8,413 bases of DNA from an uncultured Oxalobacter sp. (lineage in GTDB: Bacteria > Pseudomonadota > Gammaproteobacteria > Burkholderiales > Burkholderiaceae_D). Both the position numbers and the translations under genes were made by a program. The first letter of the stretch is position 1. Each line of letters starts with the position of its first letter. Of this stretch, positions 5,305 through 8,413 are shown in pieces. The stretch covers positions 1 to 8,413 of the forward strand of contig CAKQQG010000053.1 in assembly GCA_934270705.1 (NCBI GenBank). Direction: 5' to 3'. The notes beneath the pieces were generated by a model. It searched no databases. It was not told the DNA's origin and saw only the letters and a program-made list of their open reading frames with translations.

Positions 5305-6495
5305 ATGAAAGCGGCGACGAATTCCAGGGTGTTTTTGCTGATGGCCATGGGCATGATGTCCGCCTTCGGCCCGTTCGTGACGGACTTTTACCTGCCGGGA
5401 TTGCCCGCGCTGGCCGCGAGCTTCGGTACGACGACGTCGTGGGTTCAGATGAGTCTGACGTCCAGCATGATCGGACTGGCCGGCGGCCAGCTCCTGATCG
5501 GCCCGGCCAGCGACCGTTACGGAAGAAGGATGCCGCTGATACTGTCGATGGCGCTGTTCATCGTTTCGACACTGGCCTGCCTTTTCGCATGGAATATCGA
5601 ATCCTTCGTCTTTTTCCGGATATTCCAGGGCATCGCCGGAGCGGGCGGGGTGGTCATTTCCAAATCGGTCGCCGCCGACCTCTATCAGGGCAAGGCCCTC
5701 AACGACTTCTTTTCCCTGCTCATGGTCATCAACGGACTCGCGCCCATCGTCGCGCCGGTTCTGGGCGGTTTCATCATGCGCTATACCGACTGGGAAGGCA
5801 TCTTCATCATCCTGCTGGCCGTCGGCGTCATCCTGTTCGCCGTCAGCGTGCGTTTCCGTGAATCCCTGCCGCCCGAGCGGCGCATTCCGGGCAGCGTATG
5901 GCGTTCTTTCGGCAAATTCGTCCCGATCATCCGCAATGGCAGCTTCATGCACTATGTCTGGATACAGACGATTTCCATGGGCGTCTTTTTCACCTATATC
6001 GCCTCGTCGCCTGTCCTGATACAGGAACATTTCCGCCTCGACGCCTTTGCATACAGCCTGTGCTTTGCCATCAATGCGTCCGGCATGATCGTCGGCAGCC
6101 GGATCACGCCCCGTTTTTCCGACGTGTTTTCCGCGCTCAGAACCGGCGTGTATGGCTTGGGTATCGCCAGCGGCCTGTTCGTCGCCGTCCTTTTCGCCGG
6201 CGGGCTGTTTTACGTGATGGAAGCGCTGTTGTTCATCATGATGGTCTTTCTCGGCATGATCCTGCCGACCTCGACATCGCTTGCCCTGACGCTGGAACGC
6301 AAAAACGCCGGCGGTGCGTCTGCCGTGATCGGCTTTTTCCTGTTCATCTTCGGCGCGATCGTATCCCCCATGACCGGATTCGGGCCGATGATCCTGTCCA
6401 TCAGCGTCATGACCCTGTTATGCTGTCTGCTGGCTTTCGTTTTCCTGCGCATCGCCGCAAGACGCGCACGGCAGAATCGGGAAGAAAACGCCTGA
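5305..6495 (+). CDS. Bcr/CflA-family multidrug efflux transporter (MFS, 12 TM)
   Basis: 396 residues, the usual length for Bcr/CflA proton-driven drug exporters in the inner membrane (E. coli Bcr exports bicyclomycin and related compounds). Diagnostic features are the TM1 motif TDFYLPGLPALA (26-37, the D-x-YLP-x-(L/M)P signature of DHA1 exporters); motif A GQLLIGPASDRYGRR (61-75) between TM2 and TM3; FRIFQGIAGAGG (104-115, motif B); and motif C-like LAPIVAPVLGG (145-155) in TM5, typical of drug/H+ antiporters. A charged central loop (about 188-205) and six more hydrophobic segments follow, then a basic tail. The start at 5305 fits homologues, with TM1 beginning near residue 8, although no clear Shine-Dalgarno is seen. 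The actual substrate is not predictable. It is likely regulated through the palindrome over its promoter. It converges on lplT. Confidence 0.92.
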   Translation: MKAATNSRVFLLMAMGMMSAFGPFVTDFYLPGLPALAASFGTTTSWVQMSLTSSMIGLAGGQLLIGPASDRYGRRMPLILSMALFIVSTLACLFAWNIESFVFFRIFQGIAGAGGVVISKSVAADLYQGKALNDFFSLLMVINGLAPIVAPVLGGFIMRYTDWEGIFIILLAVGVILFAVSVRFRESLPPERRIPGSVWRSFGKFVPIIRNGSFMHYVWIQTISMGVFFTYIASSPVLIQEHFRLDAFAYSLCFAINASGMIVGSRITPRFSDVFSALRTGVYGLGIASGLFVAVLFAGGLFYVMEALLFIMMVFLGMILPTSTSLALTLERKNAGGASAVIGFFLFIFGAIVSPMTGFGPMILSISVMTLLCCLLAFVFLRIAARRARQNREENA

Positions 6496-6512
6496 AGTAA
6501 CGAGACACATCA

Positions 6513-6545
6513 CCGGCAAGACGGTTTTCATCCAGTGCTTGCCGG
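6513..6545 (+). terminator. Possible weak terminator hairpin after the efflux gene
   Basis: CCGGCAAG (6513-6520) and CTTGCCGG (6538-6545) form a perfect 8-bp stem with a 17-base loop, 17 bases after the stop at 6495. Only CTTTA follows, so the U-tract is poor and the large loop is atypical. Termination efficiency is doubtful. Confidence 0.35.
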
Positions 6546-6555
6546 CTTTACCATG

Positions 6556-6582
6556 AAAAAACGGGACGCATCGCGTCCCGTT
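6556..6582 (-). terminator. Strong intrinsic terminator of lplT
   Basis: AACGGGACGC (6560-6569) and GCGTCCCGTT (6573-6582) form a perfect 10-bp stem with a 3-base loop. Read on the minus strand the stem is followed by a run of six T (A6 at 6556-6561 on the plus strand). It lies 23 bases beyond the lplT stop. It could also stop some plus-strand transcripts, but only two T follow the stem in that direction. Confidence 0.88.
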
Positions 6583-6605
6583 CGCATACCGCCTGCCGAA
6601 ACGAA

Positions 6606-7856
6606 TCAGTGCCGCTTGTCCTCGCCGATCAGGTGCAGGGAATCCTCGACTTTCTGGTTGCGGTTGTGCCAGTTGATGATCAGCAGCATCATGCCGGAGA
6701 CGAAGCTGCCGAAAATGACGATCACGGCATTGACCGACAAGTCCAGCGAGACCAGCAGGGAATACACGCCCAGCATGGTCAGGATCGACAGGTTTTCGTT
6801 GAAATTCTGGACCGCGATCGAATGGCCGGCGGAAAGCAGCACATGGCCACGGTGTTGCAGCAAGGCGTTCATCGGCACGACGAAGAATCCGGCCAGCGCG
6901 CCGACGAGAACCAGCAGCGGATAGGCAAGATAGACCGAATGGACCAGCGTCATGATCATGACGACCATCCCCATGGCCACGCCCAGCGGCATGACTTTCA
7001 GCGACTGGCGCAGCTTGATGAATTTCGCTGCGGATACGGCGCCGCAGGCGATACCGACGGCGACGATACCCTGAAGGAAAGCCGCCTTGTCCAGCGTCAG
7101 TCCGAGAGAATGTTGCGCCCATTTGAGCACGATGAACTGGAGCGTCGCACCGGCTCCCCAGAACAGGGTGGTGACAGCCAGGGAAATCTGGCCCAGCTTG
7201 TCATGCCAGAGCGTCGTGAAGCTGTGATAGAAGTTCCTGACCAGCAGGACCGGATTGATCGGCTGTTTGGCGTATCGTGCGCCGGTATCGGGAATCCGGA
7301 GATTGAACAGCGCCGCCAGAATGTAAACGCCCATGATGACGACCAGCGCCGCAGCGGCCGGCGAACCGGCGAAGGTCATATGATCCAGCAGGAAGGCCGA
7401 TACATGCTTGTTGATGAGCGCGCCGCCCAGAACGGTACCCAGCACGATCGAACTGACCGTCAGCCCCTCGATCCAGCCGTTGGCGATGACCAGTTTTTCG
7501 GCAGGAAGCAGTTCCGTCAGGATGCCGTATTTGGCAGGAGAATAGGCGGCAGCGCCCAGACCCACGATCGCATAGGCGGCAAGGGGATGGACACCGGCGA
7601 AAATCAGGCTGCAACCGCAGAACTTGATGGTATTGGTGATGAACATCACCTTGCCTTTGGGCAGGGCATCGGCGAAAGCGCCGACGAAAGCGGCGAGGCC
7701 GACATAGGACATCACGAAAAAGAGCCTTAACAATGGCGTCATCCAGGGAGCGGCATTCATTTGCGCCAGCAGCGCGATGGCAACGATCAGCAGGGCATTG
7801 TCTGCCAGAGAAGAAAAGAATTCCGCTGCCATGACGGAATAAAAGCCTCGATTCAT
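6606..7856 (-). CDS. lplT: Lysophospholipid transporter LplT (MFS)
   Basis: 416 residues, about the size of E. coli LplT (397). It flips lysophospholipids, mainly lyso-phosphatidylethanolamine, across the inner membrane for re-acylation. Family marks are the N-terminal AAEFFSSLADNALLIVAIAL (10-29, with the conserved Asp-Asn in TM1), the cytoplasmic loop FADALPKGKVM (61-71), and the signature GAAAYSPAKYGILTELLP (101-118) followed by VIANGWIEGLT (123-133). About 12 membrane helices are visible, and a short charged tail ends the protein. AGGA on the minus strand (7862-7865) lies five bases before the ATG, fixing the start. In enterobacteria lplT is followed by aas (acyltransferase/acyl-ACP synthetase). 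Here a terminator follows directly, so lplT is a single-gene unit and its acyltransferase partner must lie elsewhere. Divergent lplT/alr is a layout I associate with Burkholderiales. Confidence 0.95.
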   Translation of the reverse strand: MNRGFYSVMAAEFFSSLADNALLIVAIALLAQMNAAPWMTPLLRLFFVMSYVGLAAFVGAFADALPKGKVMFITNTIKFCGCSLIFAGVHPLAAYAIVGLGAAAYSPAKYGILTELLPAEKLVIANGWIEGLTVSSIVLGTVLGGALINKHVSAFLLDHMTFAGSPAAAALVVIMGVYILAALFNLRIPDTGARYAKQPINPVLLVRNFYHSFTTLWHDKLGQISLAVTTLFWGAGATLQFIVLKWAQHSLGLTLDKAAFLQGIVAVGIACGAVSAAKFIKLRQSLKVMPLGVAMGMVVMIMTLVHSVYLAYPLLVLVGALAGFFVVPMNALLQHRGHVLLSAGHSIAVQNFNENLSILTMLGVYSLLVSLDLSVNAVIVIFGSFVSGMMLLIINWHNRNQKVEDSLHLIGEDKRH

Positions 7857-7888
7857 GGTGATCCTGTCCGTTCAGTCAAGAAATGAAA

Positions 7889-7925
7889 AGTTTACTCCAT
7901 CAGACCCGCTTCATGCAGTTTTTTT
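7889..7925 (-). promoter_or_regulatory. Candidate lplT promoter with upstream A-tract
   Basis: On the minus strand TAAACT (7889-7894, four of six to TATAAT) lies 33 bases before the lplT ATG. An 18-base spacer leads to CTGCAT (7913-7918), a poor -35. Directly upstream is a run of seven A (7919-7925), which could act as an UP element and compensate for the weak -35. The pattern is suggestive only. Confidence 0.33.
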
Positions 7926-7997
7926 GCGCCCGGACGCCATCTTCGCGTCATGAATCCGTCCGCCTTTGACGGTATCGCGCCGTTTGCGCGGATACGA

Positions 7998-8027
7998 TTG
8001 ATTCGGGGCAGGCAAGGGGGGTAAGAT
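7998..8027 (+). promoter_or_regulatory. Candidate alr promoter
   Basis: TTGATT (7998-8003, four of six to TTGACA), an 18-base spacer and TAAGAT (8022-8027, four of six to TATAAT). It would give a leader of roughly 75 bases before the alr ATG at 8111. The rest of the 254-bp lplT-alr gap shows no convincing small gene or RNA. Another weak candidate, TTGACG at 7966-7971, lacks a well-spaced -10. Confidence 0.35.
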
Positions 8028-8110
8028 GTGAGTTTGTCGTCCGGTTTGCCCAATGTGGCAGGCCTTTTTGTTTACCGTCCGTGCCGGGCGGATTTTATGG
8101 AACGGATTTC

Positions 8111-8413
8111 ATGACCAGACCGCTAGTAGCCAATATCGACATCGCTGCCATGCAGCACAACCTTTCCGTCGTCAGAAACACCGTGCCGCGGGCGAAAATC
8201 TGGGCGGTCGTCAAGGCCAATGCCTACGGCCACGGGCTGGAACATGCCTTTGCCGGGCTGCGCGCTGCCGATGGTTTTGCGGTGCTGGAAATTGCGGAAG
8301 CACAGCGCCTGCGCGCCATGGACTGGCGTGGCCCCATCCTGCTGATTGAAGGCGTGTTTGAGCCGCGCGATTTGGAGATGTGCTCCCGCCTGGGCCTGTG
8401 GCACACCGTGCAC
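8111..8413 (+). CDS. alr: Alanine racemase, N-terminal part (3' truncated by window edge)
   Basis: The first 101 codons are present, open to the last base. Alr is a PLP enzyme that interconverts L- and D-alanine, supplying D-Ala for peptidoglycan. The N-terminal TIM-barrel start is clear: RPLVANIDIAAMQHNL (3-18), then KIWAVVKANAYGHG (29-42), where Lys35 is the PLP Schiff-base lysine and the strand is the family signature. FAVLEIAEAQRLR (76-88) and GPILLIEGVFEPRDL (93-107 by family pattern, here within 90-106) match the substrate-side barrel strands of Alr/DadX. The start at 8111 places the lysine at the usual position (34-35). A weak GGA-type Shine-Dalgarno precedes it. The catalytic tyrosine and the C-terminal beta domain lie beyond the window. 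Whether it is the biosynthetic (alr) or catabolic (dadX) copy cannot be told from this part, but the lplT neighbour favours alr. Confidence 0.95.
   Translation, partial: MTRPLVANIDIAAMQHNLSVVRNTVPRAKIWAVVKANAYGHGLEHAFAGLRAADGFAVLEIAEAQRLRAMDWRGPILLIEGVFEPRDLEMCSRLGLWHTVH

Noticed and set aside
5002..6030. Long open frame on the minus strand (342 codons) opposite the unknown gene and the efflux gene
   Set aside because: It is antisense to two better-supported genes, with hydrophilic low-complexity composition and no recognisable domain.
6609..7730. Long open frame on the plus strand (373 codons) opposite lplT
   Set aside because: It is antisense to a clear LplT. Its translation is full of Asp, Gln, Arg, His and Gly with no hydrophobic core or motif, which is typical of the complementary frame of a GC-rich membrane-protein gene.
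7857..8110. Riboswitch or small RNA between lplT and alr
   Set aside because: No long stem or known aptamer-like element could be found by eye. Only weak promoter-like boxes, a T7 run and a G6 run are visible.
1..8413. CRISPR array, tRNA or rRNA gene, insertion sequence, prophage or new defence system
   Set aside because: No spaced repeats, tRNA cloverleaf, rRNA stretch, transposase, terminal repeats or defence-type domains were seen. The region is ordinary core chromosome apart from the points listed.

Overview
The window is GC-rich chromosomal DNA with tightly packed housekeeping genes, short gaps and ATGA overlaps. The gene set (tsaB-rimI-family 4 uracil-DNA glycosylase, a tonB-exbB-exbD cluster, and lplT divergent from alr) and the TACAAT-type -10 boxes point to a betaproteobacterium, most likely order Burkholderiales and perhaps close to Oxalobacteraceae. 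This placement comes from gene order and protein character, not from a database search.

Layout: (1) 1-383 (+) is the 3' end of a major facilitator transporter. (2) 444-2526 (+) is a three-gene operon joined by two 4-nt ATGA overlaps: tsaB (tRNA t6A synthesis), rimI (ribosomal protein S18 N-acetyltransferase) and an iron-sulfur family 4 uracil-DNA glycosylase. (3) 2507-4503 (-) is tonB-exbB-exbD, the proton-motive-force machine that energises outer-membrane receptors. Its last gene overlaps the 3' end of the glycosylase gene tail to tail. (4) 4754-5179 (+) is an unrecognised 141-residue basic protein with a good promoter and ribosome binding site. (5) 5305-6495 (+) is a Bcr/CflA-type drug efflux transporter whose promoter sits inside a perfect 9-bp inverted repeat. 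(6) 6606-7856 (-) is lplT, the lysophospholipid flippase, ending in a clear intrinsic terminator at 6556-6582. (7) 8111-8413 (+) is the 5' end of alr, alanine racemase, cut by the window edge.

The most interesting observation is in the glycosylase. Its N-terminus (residues 13-24) closely resembles the N-terminal clamp-loader-binding peptide of E. coli DNA polymerase III psi (HolD), and the gene lies next to rimI, which is holD's neighbour in E. coli. A long proline-rich linker joins this peptide to the catalytic domain. This suggests a repair enzyme tethered to the replisome, or one standing in for psi. Secondary points are an operator-like palindrome at the efflux pump promoter, a possibly leaderless tsaB mRNA, a TonB with a Gly/Ser-rich spacer, and the unknown 141-residue protein.
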